From: a virus
Direction: 5' to 3' (one strand)
Virus record (IMG/VR): IMGVR_UViG_3300028581_001382
Coordinates: 89,874-153,873 of that record
DNA: 64,000 nucleotides
Shown: positions 51,273-59,994 of the stretch, piece by piece
Position numbering within the stretch: position 1 is the first letter of the stretch
Layout of the letters: each line of letters begins with the position of its first letter
Translations under genes and position numbers: made by a program
The notes under the pieces: model-generated
The model's input: only the letters and a program-made list of their open reading frames with translations
Told to the model about the DNA's origin: nothing
Database searches by the model: none

Positions 51273-52226
51273 TTATTTAGCAATAGAATCATCCTCATCT
51301 AGTACTTCTATCCAAGTATCCGGAGTTACACAGCAAGACCTTAAATCTCCAAACCACTTCTTTAAAAATGGTATCATGCCGGTATGCATGATCTCACCAC
51401 CGCGGATGGGTGAGCCTAGTGGTCGTAGTCGTCCAATCTCTAACCCAATGCCAGCACGTTTGCTGGCATACTTGGCCATCATTTCCCCACTAGCGAATAT
51501 ACTATCGAGATCATCATCGCTGCGAATAAGAACGCAGCTAGAGAATTGTTTAGTAGGAGTTCCAAGACCAGCGAGAACAGGAGTAGCAAGAGTAAATAAG
51601 CCATCACTTGCAGCATTGTAATATTCCTTTATATAGCGCATTCTTGCTGAGTTTGGTTCTTCCGAGTGAAAAACTGTAGCCGCTGCAACCATGTAACGAA
51701 CTTGGGGAGTTTCATAAGTTTCCTTTGTGGCACGATTCTTCACAAGATATTTTTCAATCAATTGCTCGATAGCGGCATAGCCATATTGTTCGTCCTTGGA
51801 ATGATCTATCATGTCCTGCATACGGTTCCAATCAGATTCGTCGTACCATTCCAATAGTTCAGGAGTGTACAAGCCCGTGGCTACGTTTTTCTTTACAATC
51901 TCATACAAGTGGGGAGGCTCATAAGAGCCATATACATCTTTTCTCAACATGCTAAGACGTTGCTTACCTGCCACATATTGATAGTTAGTGTGCCCAACAT
52001 CTGGATTATGTTCTATATCGATCAAGTCCACAATGGCTCGTAGTGTGATACCATCAATTTCTTTGGTAGTGATGCCATCATAAAAGTGCATCTGGGCTTT
52101 GATTTCTACCATGCTTTGACTTACATCTGCAATGCCTGCACATACTTTGGCAATTTGGGTTTGCCACTTTTCTAGGCTTAATTGTTCTTTTCTTCCGTTA
52201 CGTTTAATAACTGTGATTTGTGTCAT
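51273..52226 (-). CDS. nrdA: NrdA N-terminal part fused to intein N-part
   Basis: This 317-residue protein is the first 298 residues of class I NrdA, from the ATP-cone (IKRNGRKEQLSLEKW) to the GDLRSC segment, with FSSCVLI active-site Cys. It ends with a 19-residue intein N-part CVTPDTWIEVLDEDDSIAK. Cys1 and the DTWIEV block A are intact. The split is right after block A, as in atypically split inteins. Partner: 48315-50147. Confidence 0.92.
   Translation of the reverse strand: MTQITVIKRNGRKEQLSLEKWQTQIAKVCAGIADVSQSMVEIKAQMHFYDGITTKEIDGITLRAIVDLIDIEHNPDVGHTNYQYVAGKQRLSMLRKDVYGSYEPPHLYEIVKKNVATGLYTPELLEWYDESDWNRMQDMIDHSKDEQYGYAAIEQLIEKYLVKNRATKETYETPQVRYMVAAATVFHSEEPNSARMRYIKEYYNAASDGLFTLATPVLAGLGTPTKQFSSCVLIRSDDDLDSIFASGEMMAKYASKRAGIGLEIGRLRPLGSPIRGGEIMHTGMIPFLKKWFGDLRSCCVTPDTWIEVLDEDDSIAK
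51276..51332 (-). other. split intein N-part (19 residues)
   Basis: CVTPDTWIEV then an acidic tail and stop. Very short compared with usual N-inteins of about 100 residues. Confidence 0.85.
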
Positions 52227-52230
52227 ATAC

Positions 52231-52653
52231 TCAATATAGTTGTTGTTTTACATCGCTCTGCGTGATGTGATGTCTATTCTGCTGTAGGTTGATATTTAAC
52301 CCTGGAGACTGGTCCCAATTCAATATATATTTCCCATTCTCTACTAGGACTAAATTGCCCCGATCTGATTCGATCAGCATAGCGTCTTGAAGATCGTAAC
52401 GATCCAGCACAGTAATAGTATACAGGATTCCTAGCCCGCGAGCAAGATCACAATAGATGTTGTCGCTCAAAAGTTGCCAGGGATCTGGCCAATCCGCTTG
52501 ATCGTCCCAGTGTAAATGATAAGCTCGCCAGGGAGTTTGTTGCCACCAGGAATTGATCTCCTCTAGGGCATCCGGCTTAGGCAGTGTGCAAACGCGATTT
52601 CGTAAAACGTTCCACGCTGCCAAACGTTGTTCAAAGGTTGAACACCACATCAA
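52231..52653 (-). CDS. conserved phage protein, 140 residues
   Basis: A 140-residue Trp-rich protein (INSWWQQTPWRAYHLHWDD, WPDPWQLLSD, CDLARGLGILYTITVLD). Function unknown. It overlaps the tailspike gene by ATGA, so it may be a chaperone or structural accessory to it. Confidence 0.5.
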   Translation of the reverse strand: MMWCSTFEQRLAAWNVLRNRVCTLPKPDALEEINSWWQQTPWRAYHLHWDDQADWPDPWQLLSDNIYCDLARGLGILYTITVLDRYDLQDAMLIESDRGNLVLVENGKYILNWDQSPGLNINLQQNRHHITQSDVKQQLY

Positions 52654-54236
52654 GCAAGTTTGGTTACCGAATAGTTAATAGTGGCTCCAATACCAGTGTT
52701 AGTGGTAGTGGCTTTCCAAGTTACAATACCAGCAGTTTCACTCACAGCAAACGCAACACCAGTGGATGCATTTTGCACACCTGCATCGGATCCTTGTATA
52801 TTTGTACCAGCATTGTCTGTTCCAGCCACAATGGTATACACACCAGTTCTGGTATTAACATCTCGAACAATAGTATAGTCAATCTGTACTGCTCTGATTG
52901 CTGTGGAATTAAATGTCAAAATGGTTTGATCGGCTGTGTTGTTAAGCAATGATCCAGTAGCACCAGTTTGTCGCAAATACGTACCTTGTTGTAGTTGACT
53001 GGCTGAATCAAATGCTATGTTGATACCGTTATTGACGTCGATGCGAGGATAAGTGCCAGCATAAACTGTGGTACGTTGAAACATGTCTCCGACGCTGACA
53101 TTGTTTTGTCCTATGAAATTAATAACTGATGTTGCCGGCGATGTGGTTCCATTAAAGTGATTGCCCACATCATAAAACGTGTTATAACCACTGGCATTCA
53201 TTCCAGTACCAGCAGCAATTATAATACCTTCAGCATAGATGTTATCGAATACATTGCCTAAGAAACGGAATCCAGTAGGGCCGCCATTTACTGGAGAAGG
53301 ATTGCCTAACGACACACCTTGATAGTGTGTATCAAATGTACTTTCTGTAACCAATACACCTTGCACTTGATTGGGGGTCTCAAATGCCCAGGTGGTACCA
53401 CCAAATGTACATCGACGGAAAGTGATGTTATTACAGACTAAACTTGCAGTGGAACTAAAATGTACACATGCTGTGCTATCAATTGCAGTTGTTAGATCAG
53501 GTTGGCCAAGTGATCCTGAAAAACTCACATCTGTGAATGTACACTGTTCGGCATCTTCAACCAGGAATATATCTGCTAGGCCATCGGCTTCAAATCCCAT
53601 ATTGGATATTGAAATATCAACTGGAGGTGTGGCGCCATTGTTACCAATATTTACTCCAGTTTGCTGCAAGCTGTCACTGTACACAGCCACAAACTGACTG
53701 GCACTGCTTGCATCTAATACAATAACACTGGAGTTGATCCCTTCACCGCACAACAATGCATAAGGTGGAATTTCAATTGAGCTAGTGACCAAGTAGCGAC
53801 CAGCTGGGAAAAATAACGATCTACGTATTTGTGGATTTGATTCTCTACAATACAGTTGAAACAATGCACGATTGATAGCGTCAGTGTCATCAGTTACGCC
53901 ATCGCCCACAGCACCAAAATTCAGTACACTGGCAAATTGGTCTAGCCAGCTTTGCAGTGGAATACTAATTGGACTACCTGACGACGATCCTGTTTGTACT
54001 GTATATCCAGCTGCTGTACCTTGGTAAGTGTATGCTCCGCCTACTAGCAATATGTCACTGTATTCAGTGAGAATTTCTGTATTGCCTATTACAGGTGCAC
54101 CATCTTGCAAGGTTCCATTGCCGATGTATAATCGACGTTCGTCGATTGCCCAGCCTAATTCTGCGCCAGCTAGTTGTGGCAGATTTTCTGCTAGACCTTT
54201 ACGATTTGTTATTCGTGATACTTGAACTATTGCCAT
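52650..54236 (-). CDS. tailspike/tail-fibre with pectate-lyase-type beta helix
   Basis: This 528-residue protein has a phage N-terminal segment (RRLYIGNGTLQDGAPV, about residues 34-50) and then FGAVGDGVTDDTDAIN (about residue 106-121), the signature of pectate-lyase-type tail spikes, followed by beta-helix coils. Such proteins bind or degrade host polysaccharide. The late promoter GGCTAAATAC is 20 nt upstream. It lies downstream of the PD-(D/E)XK gene. Confidence 0.85.
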   Translation of the reverse strand: MAIVQVSRITNRKGLAENLPQLAGAELGWAIDERRLYIGNGTLQDGAPVIGNTEILTEYSDILLVGGAYTYQGTAAGYTVQTGSSSGSPISIPLQSWLDQFASVLNFGAVGDGVTDDTDAINRALFQLYCRESNPQIRRSLFFPAGRYLVTSSIEIPPYALLCGEGINSSVIVLDASSASQFVAVYSDSLQQTGVNIGNNGATPPVDISISNMGFEADGLADIFLVEDAEQCTFTDVSFSGSLGQPDLTTAIDSTACVHFSSTASLVCNNITFRRCTFGGTTWAFETPNQVQGVLVTESTFDTHYQGVSLGNPSPVNGGPTGFRFLGNVFDNIYAEGIIIAAGTGMNASGYNTFYDVGNHFNGTTSPATSVINFIGQNNVSVGDMFQRTTVYAGTYPRIDVNNGINIAFDSASQLQQGTYLRQTGATGSLLNNTADQTILTFNSTAIRAVQIDYTIVRDVNTRTGVYTIVAGTDNAGTNIQGSDAGVQNASTGVAFAVSETAGIVTWKATTTNTGIGATINYSVTKLA

Positions 54237-54256
54237 GTGAGTCCTGATTCTGTGCT

Positions 54257-54263
54257 GTATTTA
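54257..54263 (-). promoter_or_regulatory. late promoter TAAATAC of tailspike
   Basis: GGCTAAATAC, 20 nt before the ATG at 54236; the same decamer is at 58836-58842. Confidence 0.65.
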
Positions 54264-54282
54264 GCCAGAATCCGTCGAGCAA

Positions 54283-55038
54283 CTAAATGTGTTTGGTATA
54301 GTATTCTTCTACCTTGCGCCACCATAAGTTACAATAACGATCGTATTCAGCACCTTCCAATACAAATTCTTGATATTGAGGTGGGCTTATAATATTGTGA
54401 TTGGCGTCAAGATCAGGTTTCACACACATGAGAATCACTCCCTTGCGTATTTTTGTACCATGCAATTCATTGTGAGCTTCTGCATAAGCACATAATTGAA
54501 CAAAGTAATCATCAATCCATTCACGCTTTTTTGGCTTGTTGGATTGTTTGTAATCCAAAATACTTTCTTCATTCAAGTGCAACCCTGCACCATCAGTGGT
54601 ACCTGCATATATCTTAGGGAAATATAATGGTACTTCAATACCCCAGAATTCATTTACATTTTTCAATCCATCACGTATTACAGTCTTGGCCATTTCGTGA
54701 CTGCTCCAGGAAAATGGATTTGTGCCACGTTCTTTAATTGAGCCTTTTTTCACATAGTCTTCAAGGTACGTGTGCATACGTGTGCCGCGATTGGCGGCTT
54801 CAGTGGTAATCTGTTGTGCCTTTTCTGCACCTACTGCACGCCGCCAATTGTGCAATGCAGCCTTGCTTTCTTCGCTTTTGGTCTTGTCAAGAATGGTAGT
54901 CACCGATGGCAACTTGTTTCCATCTGGTGTGGCATAAAAACGTTTGCCTTCTATTGTGACTCTAGGAATCTCTTGGTAATCAAATTTTGGATTGTACAAA
55001 TTAAACTCTAAAACTTTCTCCACATCCGCAGCGGTCAC
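54283..55038 (-). CDS. PD-(D/E)XK exonuclease-like protein
   Basis: This 251-residue protein has an RGTRMHTYLEDY helix with the first Glu, then GTTDGAGLHL and SILDYKQSNKP, which give the D...DxK metal site of PD-(D/E)XK nucleases of phage recombination type. The frame begins with GTG at 55038, overlapping iscA by 38 nt; a TTG about 14 codons later is a possible alternative start. It may act in DNA processing. Confidence 0.75.
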   Translation of the reverse strand: MTAADVEKVLEFNLYNPKFDYQEIPRVTIEGKRFYATPDGNKLPSVTTILDKTKSEESKAALHNWRRAVGAEKAQQITTEAANRGTRMHTYLEDYVKKGSIKERGTNPFSWSSHEMAKTVIRDGLKNVNEFWGIEVPLYFPKIYAGTTDGAGLHLNEESILDYKQSNKPKKREWIDDYFVQLCAYAEAHNELHGTKIRKGVILMCVKPDLDANHNIISPPQYQEFVLEGAEYDRYCNLWWRKVEEYYTKHI

Positions 55039-55321
55039 GTTCGTTAGGATTGCTGAACTGAAATCCTTCGTTGAGCCCTTGTCTAGTGTAGTCTACTTCA
55101 AGACCTTGCAGATATGCACCGCTTTTGGGATCAACAAATAATTTACATTTGTTGGAATCAATACATATATCGTCCGGTTGCACAGTGTCTACATATTCTA
55201 ACACATAAGCAAGCCCAGAGCAACCTGTTGTTTTGACTCCCACACGAATACCAATTCCGTGTCCTCGACGTTGAATGGTTTGAGTTATTTTTCGAGCAGC
55301 AGTTTCAGTTATTGTTATCAT
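55001..55321 (-). CDS. iscA: A-type Fe-S carrier IscA/ErpA
   Basis: This 106-residue protein has the three Fe-S cysteines: Cys34 in TTGCSGLAYV and Cys98, Cys100 in RCGCGESF. It carries clusters from IscU to apo-proteins. IscU is at 56569. Coupled to the radical SAM gene by ATGA. Confidence 0.93.
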   Translation of the reverse strand: MITITETAARKITQTIQRRGHGIGIRVGVKTTGCSGLAYVLEYVDTVQPDDICIDSNKCKLFVDPKSGAYLQGLEVDYTRQGLNEGFQFSNPNERDRCGCGESFRV

Positions 55322-56568
55322 TTGATATGTTGATAGTAAGAGTTTTTATCTTCGTCTGACAGCAGATCCCATAATTTTTTATTGTTAAAACTCAGATCAG
55401 TCTTGGTTAGATTATCCCATTTTGCAGTAGTTGATATGTAAGTATCCCAATCGATCTCTGAAAAAGTATCACTAGTTAATTGATCTAAGAGAGATTGTAT
55501 GCTTTTTTTAAAAACTTGATTCCTATTGAATAACGAATGCCCTTGTAATAATATCTCCTGAATCTGTACTGCTAATTTTTTCCGCAGATACAATGGCAGG
55601 GCTAACAATGACAAATGATCACATTCTGACAGCGAGTTGTCAAATATTTTAATATCACGCCCGGAGATATTAAACTTCCCAAAATAATCTAAAAATTCTT
55701 TAAGATAGGCTATATTGTTAATATAAAAAGTTGGAGTGATGTGCAAATTAACATTCGAATATGTTTCCGCTAACAATTTAAATTTTTGCAAATTATTGTG
55801 TATCTTTTCAAATTTCACTGGATATCTTACATATACAAAGTTATCATCATCAGTTGAATCAACACTTATAGCAAACGATAAACTTTTAAAATTATTAGGC
55901 CATTTGTTAAAAATTTCTTCAAGAAACACTGATCCATTTGTGCCTATTTGCAAATTAATCTTGTTGCTGAGCTTTTCTTCTTGTAACCAGTCGGTTAGCA
56001 TGTACAGGTCTGATTGGATAGTTCCTTCACCGCCCATAATGATTAATTTAAAATCTTCGTGCTGGTTGCTTATTTCTCTTATGTTAGTTTTTAATGTTTC
56101 AAAATACATTGGATCATTACCAATGGATTTAGGTACCGTTTGGTTGGTGTTCCATATTGAATCATATAAGCTACTGGTATTAGCATTACATATTCTACAG
56201 GCCATATTGCATTTGTTACTAAATGTAACAAACATAAGAAAGTTATCAATTTTTTTAGTTGTTAAAAATTTATTCAACTCTCGAGGACTTAAAGAAGCTA
56301 ACGCCCGTTGTCTACCGCTAAACTGATTGTTAGTTTCTTTTTTATGACATAAATGACAATTTTTATCAATCTTCCTTGATTCAATATGTTGTTTGACTTC
56401 GGCGATAGGGTTATCACCAGCGGATCGATACCAGCAACAAGGATCTTGTTTAATCGAACTAAAGTGAACACCTAAATTAGAATATGGTATTACACATATA
56501 TGTTGATTGTCCATTGACCATTGATTAAACTCCACGCTGTAGTCAAATGTTGTACTATGCGGAATCAT
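55318..56568 (-). CDS. radical SAM protein with cysteine-rich N-terminus
   Basis: This 416-residue protein has the CxxxCxxC motif (Cys120, Cys124, Cys127 in SNKCNMACRIC), then MGGEGT (SAM-binding). N-terminal CC (44-45) and CHLC (71-74) match the sister proteins at 3632 and 62763. It is directly between IscA and IscU genes, suggesting that they supply its Fe-S clusters. The substrate is unknown. Confidence 0.85.
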   Translation of the reverse strand: MIPHSTTFDYSVEFNQWSMDNQHICVIPYSNLGVHFSSIKQDPCCWYRSAGDNPIAEVKQHIESRKIDKNCHLCHKKETNNQFSGRQRALASLSPRELNKFLTTKKIDNFLMFVTFSNKCNMACRICNANTSSLYDSIWNTNQTVPKSIGNDPMYFETLKTNIREISNQHEDFKLIIMGGEGTIQSDLYMLTDWLQEEKLSNKINLQIGTNGSVFLEEIFNKWPNNFKSLSFAISVDSTDDDNFVYVRYPVKFEKIHNNLQKFKLLAETYSNVNLHITPTFYINNIAYLKEFLDYFGKFNISGRDIKIFDNSLSECDHLSLLALPLYLRKKLAVQIQEILLQGHSLFNRNQVFKKSIQSLLDQLTSDTFSEIDWDTYISTTAKWDNLTKTDLSFNNKKLWDLLSDEDKNSYYQHIK

Positions 56569-56943
56569 TTAATGCTTGCTCTTGTAATCAATTATTGCTG
56601 CTTTGATCGCATCTTCTGCAAGTATTGAACAATGAATTTTAACTGGGGGGAGGGCAAGCTCGCCAGCAATCTCGCTATTCGTAATCTCTGCCGCTTGGGC
56701 AAGTGTCCGTCCTTTGACCCATTCAGTAACCAGCGAACTCGACGCAATCGCGCTTCCGCAACCATACGTTTTAAATCTTGCATCTGTGATAATTCCATCA
56801 GTTACTTTTATGCTCAATTGCAAAACATCACCGCAACTTGGTGCTCCAACGAGTCCTATCCCGACTCCCTCTTCGTCTTTTTTATAAGATCCAACATTTC
56901 TTGGATTATTATAATGATCGAGAACAGCTTCACTATACGCCAT
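56569..56943 (-). CDS. iscU: Fe-S cluster scaffold IscU
   Basis: This 124-residue protein has the three scaffold cysteines (Cys37 in GAPSCGD, Cys62 in YGCGSAIASSS, Cys105 in HCSILAEDA), Asp39, and LPPVKIHCS, the HscA-chaperone-binding motif. It builds 2Fe-2S and 4Fe-4S clusters. A desulfurase (IscS) gene is not in this window. AGGAGA ribosome site. It overlaps the HNH gene by 11 nt. Confidence 0.94.
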   Translation of the reverse strand: MAYSEAVLDHYNNPRNVGSYKKDEEGVGIGLVGAPSCGDVLQLSIKVTDGIITDARFKTYGCGSAIASSSLVTEWVKGRTLAQAAEITNSEIAGELALPPVKIHCSILAEDAIKAAIIDYKSKH

Positions 56944-57529
56944 ACTTATCTCCTATTATAGATTTTACTACATCGTCTGATTGAAAATAATCCCATTTGG
57001 ATCTATTCTCTTCTCCTAGTATATACCTTAAATTTTTCCTTCCTCCAATTACGGTAGGATCTATACCTAATGTGTATCCTTGCCTGTAAGGAATGATATG
57101 ATCAAGTTGATAATCAGTTTTCCTTTTTCCAGTTATTTTAGCTGTTCCTTCTTTTTTCATAGCATACACAGTTCTATAAGTTGCTTTCTGGCATTCTCTT
57201 TTGTATGCAGTGAAATTATCATCTACATAGTTTTTAGGTCTGAGATTATTCAGTTTACCATTTTTGTTAGGATTATCAATTAACCACTTTTCTCGTTGTC
57301 TTTCATTTGGAATACCTTTGTTCCACCCATGTCCTTTAGCAAGCCCCGATGTGTTTTGTTTTGCTTTTTGGTCATCATTGAGTTTAACACCCTTATTCCA
57401 TGGAATGTGGCCTGGTCTGTTATGTGGATTTTTACACGGTTGAGAACAATATTCAAGTAACCGCGGCTTAGTAATAAATTTGTTACCGCAGAATAAACAT
57501 ATTTTTTGTATACCATACTTGTTTTTCAT
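56933..57529 (-). CDS. HNH homing endonuclease
   Basis: This 198-residue protein has an N-terminal zinc finger (CLFCGNKF...YCSQPCKN), NUMOD3-like HIPWNKG/GHGWNKG/repeats, and an HNH core YQLDHIIPYRQGYTLGID...GGRKNLRYI. This is a typical phage homing endonuclease. It lies next to iscU and begins 4 nt after a TAAATAC box. Confidence 0.88.
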   Translation of the reverse strand: MKNKYGIQKICLFCGNKFITKPRLLEYCSQPCKNPHNRPGHIPWNKGVKLNDDQKAKQNTSGLAKGHGWNKGIPNERQREKWLIDNPNKNGKLNNLRPKNYVDDNFTAYKRECQKATYRTVYAMKKEGTAKITGKRKTDYQLDHIIPYRQGYTLGIDPTVIGGRKNLRYILGEENRSKWDYFQSDDVVKSIIGDKYGV

Positions 57530-57533
57530 ACAA

Positions 57534-57540
57534 GTATTTA
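57534..57540 (-). promoter_or_regulatory. late promoter TAAATAC, 4 nt before ATG
   Basis: CATAAATAC-TTGT-ATG of the HNH gene. Confidence 0.6.
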
Positions 57541-57566
57541 TGATAGGCGCACCAGTCTGTGCAGGG

Positions 57567-57914
57567 TTAAACGCTGCGATCTTTTTTCATTGCGGATTGT
57601 GCGGCTTGTGCTACAATATCTTGTGCTTGATTAACTGGCATGGTGACTGGTCCAGGCTTATCGCCACCTTTGAATATTAGTTCTGTAGCGTCGGGACTCA
57701 TTGGCTCAATCAAACCACTCAATGGAGGTTGTCCAATTAAGGTTTGCAAAGTGTCGGGAGTGATATCTACGCCCATACTTTGTGCTCGATTGATAAATGC
57801 CTGCACTGGCATTTGCATCTTGGCAGAAGTGTCTTGTGCTCTACCCACAGCAAACTTGGCCAAGGCCATGAGTTTGTCTGCGGTAGCATCTGCTTCTACT
57901 TCGTTGATTCGCAT
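57567..57914 (-). CDS. phage protein, 115 residues
   Basis: A 115-residue helical protein (ADKLMALAKFAVGRAQDTSA, then a Pro-rich turn and a C-terminal helix). No motif. It overlaps the next gene by one base. Confidence 0.5.
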   Translation of the reverse strand: MRINEVEADATADKLMALAKFAVGRAQDTSAKMQMPVQAFINRAQSMGVDITPDTLQTLIGQPPLSGLIEPMSPDATELIFKGGDKPGPVTMPVNQAQDIVAQAAQSAMKKDRSV

Positions 57915-58813
57915 TATCTGCGCTCGCGTCCTAGTGCTGCGGCCGGTGCGGCTGCACCTGGTTCAACGGCTGCTATTTCAATTTCTTCTTCGCCTGGCGC
58001 AGGACCTGCTAGTCCCATATCTCCTTCTGGAGGGGACATACCTGCATCGGCTCCTGGCATTTCTACAGGACCTTGCCCAGTTACAACACCCAATGCTTGT
58101 TCTAGCTGTTGCTTGCTGCTTTGCAAATTCTGCACTAGACCACTCAATGCCGCTTGTGCATCACTGTTAAACTGTGCAGCTTGGTTAGCCCCAATTTGAT
58201 TCTTGATCGAATCCACTAATGCTGGCAATTCTTTGAATTGCATCTCGGTGCTGTCTTCAATCATGTCTTGCAGTTTGTCAACCATATCTTGTGCGGCCAA
58301 TACAACTTGAGCTTGTTGCACTTCACTTTCGCTGAGATAGTAACCGTAGCCTTGCGCACGTAATCGAAGTTTGGTTTCTTGTACCGAAGTAGTGGTGTTA
58401 ATACTGTTGAGTTCGTTCTGCTTATCAGTTACTTGTTTTTTCAAATCGTCAAGTTCTTGTTGCACCTGCTTTTTTTGATCCATCTTTTGCTTCACAGCCA
58501 TAGCAGCGGCCTGTTGAGGATTTACACCAGGAGCTGCTCCTGGTGCAGTAGTTGCGACCATTTCGGCTTCGTAGATCTTTTCAGCTAATGCTTGTTCCAT
58601 CATCATGAGCTTGAGATAAGCTGGATTCTTTTGGCTGGTATGACGAGCAGAACTGCTGCGCACTTCACTTAACACACCTCGTACCTGGCGATACATGTTA
58701 TGCAGTTGTTTGCGATTCAAAGTATCAAAGTTGACCGATTGATCAAAATGACTTTCAAATACTTTAGAGATTTGTCGTGTAGGGCGTGTTACGGCCAATT
58801 CGTTTAGTTTCAT
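57914..58813 (-). CDS. coiled-coil phage protein, possibly internal or scaffold
   Basis: This 299-residue protein has a basic N-terminus (NRKQLHNMYRQVRGVLSEVR), a long coiled coil with Gln-rich stretches (about residues 85-135), and an acidic, Pro/Ala-rich tail ending LGRERR. It resembles phage internal or scaffolding proteins. Late promoter GGCTAAATAC and an RBS GAGGAAA upstream. Confidence 0.55.
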   Translation of the reverse strand: MKLNELAVTRPTRQISKVFESHFDQSVNFDTLNRKQLHNMYRQVRGVLSEVRSSSARHTSQKNPAYLKLMMMEQALAEKIYEAEMVATTAPGAAPGVNPQQAAAMAVKQKMDQKKQVQQELDDLKKQVTDKQNELNSINTTTSVQETKLRLRAQGYGYYLSESEVQQAQVVLAAQDMVDKLQDMIEDSTEMQFKELPALVDSIKNQIGANQAAQFNSDAQAALSGLVQNLQSSKQQLEQALGVVTGQGPVEMPGADAGMSPPEGDMGLAGPAPGEEEIEIAAVEPGAAAPAAALGRERR

Positions 58814-59255
58814 TTGAGTTTCCTCGTAGTTGCCAGTATTTAGCCAAATTTATACATTTTGCTAGTTCTTTTTCTAGGACCTGAGTATATTCTTGCCTAG
58901 CACTTGTTTTATTAATCAAGTTTTCCCATGTGTTTCCGGCTGTGCGATCAGCCAATGCACGACGTACATATATGTCATTGCGCAATCTAACGACAGATTG
59001 ATCTAATTCTTTTATTTGTCTAGCCAAGTTGAAATGATGTAGATTATCTGCTATGCACCAAGCCAATGCAGATTTGGTAGCAGAAAATGTGCCAATCTCA
59101 TCATCACGCTGACAAACTTGAAATCCTGCAGGTACAGGGTATATGGTGTATTTGCCAAATACTCGATACTTCTTGCCATCTTCTATAATTACTTTGTTTA
59201 AAAGCAGCGGCAACTCTTGTTCTGCTAATGCAGCCAATTTACGACTGGCTTTCAT
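58764..59255 (-). CDS. helical phage protein, 163 residues
   Basis: A 163-residue protein started at 59255 (MKASRK), coupled to the upstream gene by ATGA. The middle has GKKYRVFGKYTIYPVPAGFQ and then charged helices. A late promoter lies inside its last codons. Function unknown. Confidence 0.5.
   Translation of the reverse strand: MKASRKLAALAEQELPLLLNKVIIEDGKKYRVFGKYTIYPVPAGFQVCQRDDEIGTFSATKSALAWCIADNLHHFNLARQIKELDQSVVRLRNDIYVRRALADRTAGNTWENLINKTSARQEYTQVLEKELAKCINLAKYWQLRGNSNETKRIGRNTPYTTNL
58836..58842 (-). promoter_or_regulatory. late promoter TAAATAC
   Basis: GGCTAAATAC, 23 nt before the 57914-58813 start. Confidence 0.65.
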
Positions 59256-59512
59256 TTGAATACGTAGTTTGTTAGCATCCAACCCACAGTGGCCACAAGG
59301 AATCCAATTATAGCTATTCCCCACCCAACGAGTTGATCATTACGTTTGGCTGACATGGTATGCACCATTTCATGCACTGACTCTACCATGACTTTTACCG
59401 ATTCGATTCCTGATTCAACAGTTTGAATTTTGAGTTCTAGCATGCGATAACGTTCGGCACAAAGCTCAACGTGCGCCTCTAAACTTTTCTTCTCGATGTC
59501 TGTGGTGTCCAT
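59252..59512 (-). CDS. coiled-coil protein with C-terminal membrane span
   Basis: An 86-residue protein: N-terminal helix (EKKSLEAHVELCAERYRMLELKI-like, in parts), then a hydrophobic span LVGWGIAIIGFLVATVGWML at about 61-80. It could be a holin or a membrane-anchored virion protein. The ATG follows TAAATAA by 3 nt. Confidence 0.5.
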   Translation of the reverse strand: MDTTDIEKKSLEAHVELCAERYRMLELKIQTVESGIESVKVMVESVHEMVHTMSAKRNDQLVGWGIAIIGFLVATVGWMLTNYVFK

Positions 59513-59515
59513 GAG

Positions 59516-59522
59516 TTATTTA
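59516..59522 (-). promoter_or_regulatory. late promoter TAAATAA sharing an upstream stop
   Basis: The TAA stop of 59516-59926 starts TAAATAA; 3 nt before the ATG at 59512. Confidence 0.65.
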
Positions 59523-59926
59523 TGGTTCAACGGTTCAAACCAGATGTTAACATCTGGACGTAGTAATGTAGTCAATTGTTGCTCAACATAGTTAATGATA
59601 GGTACACCATCGCAGGCTTGTCGTAATCTTCCCACAGGATCATTTTCCACTGCAAACACATCATCAAATTCTGTATCAAACTCAAATTGCCAACGTTGGT
59701 CTTTGATTCTCACACGAGACACTCGTACTGGTTGTGTGTAAAGACCAATCAACTGCATGATAGTTTCCCAGTTGCGTTGTTGGTTACGACTGCGAACCCA
59801 TGTGGATACGTCAGTTACTTGCTGCCCCAGCTGATCCGTAAACGGCAGCAAATTTTCTCTTAGATGTCCGGTAACTCCAGTGGGTCTGCAATCAAAGTCA
59901 GTGGTTATTTGTATACTCAATGTCAT
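59516..59926 (-). CDS. phage virion-type protein, 136 residues
   Basis: A 136-residue protein with TDFDCRPTGVTGHLRENLLP and a beta-rich second half (VRIKDQRWQFEFDTEFDDVF). Of a type found near tail genes of T4-like aquatic phages. Exact role unknown. Confidence 0.5.
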   Translation of the reverse strand: MTLSIQITTDFDCRPTGVTGHLRENLLPFTDQLGQQVTDVSTWVRSRNQQRNWETIMQLIGLYTQPVRVSRVRIKDQRWQFEFDTEFDDVFAVENDPVGRLRQACDGVPIINYVEQQLTTLLRPDVNIWFEPLNHK

Positions 59927-59929
59927 ATG

Positions 59930-59936
59930 GTATTTA
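59930..59936 (-). promoter_or_regulatory. late promoter TAAATAC, 3 nt before ATG
   Basis: TAAATAC-CAT-ATG. Confidence 0.65.
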
Positions 59937-59941
59937 CGACC

Positions 59942-59970
59942 AAAAAAAAGCCCTGGAAATAAACCAGGGC
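59942..59970 (-). terminator. rho-independent terminator
   Basis: On the minus strand GCCCTGG-TTTATTT-CCAGGGC followed by eight T; terminates the 59995-60426 gene. Confidence 0.9.
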
Positions 59971-59994
59971 CTTGATTTTTGCTACCGCTTAGAA

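Noticed and set aside
48315-52226. nrdA as a pseudogene broken by a frameshift or insertion
   Set aside because: Both break points carry intact intein blocks with all splicing residues, so trans-splicing is the better explanation.
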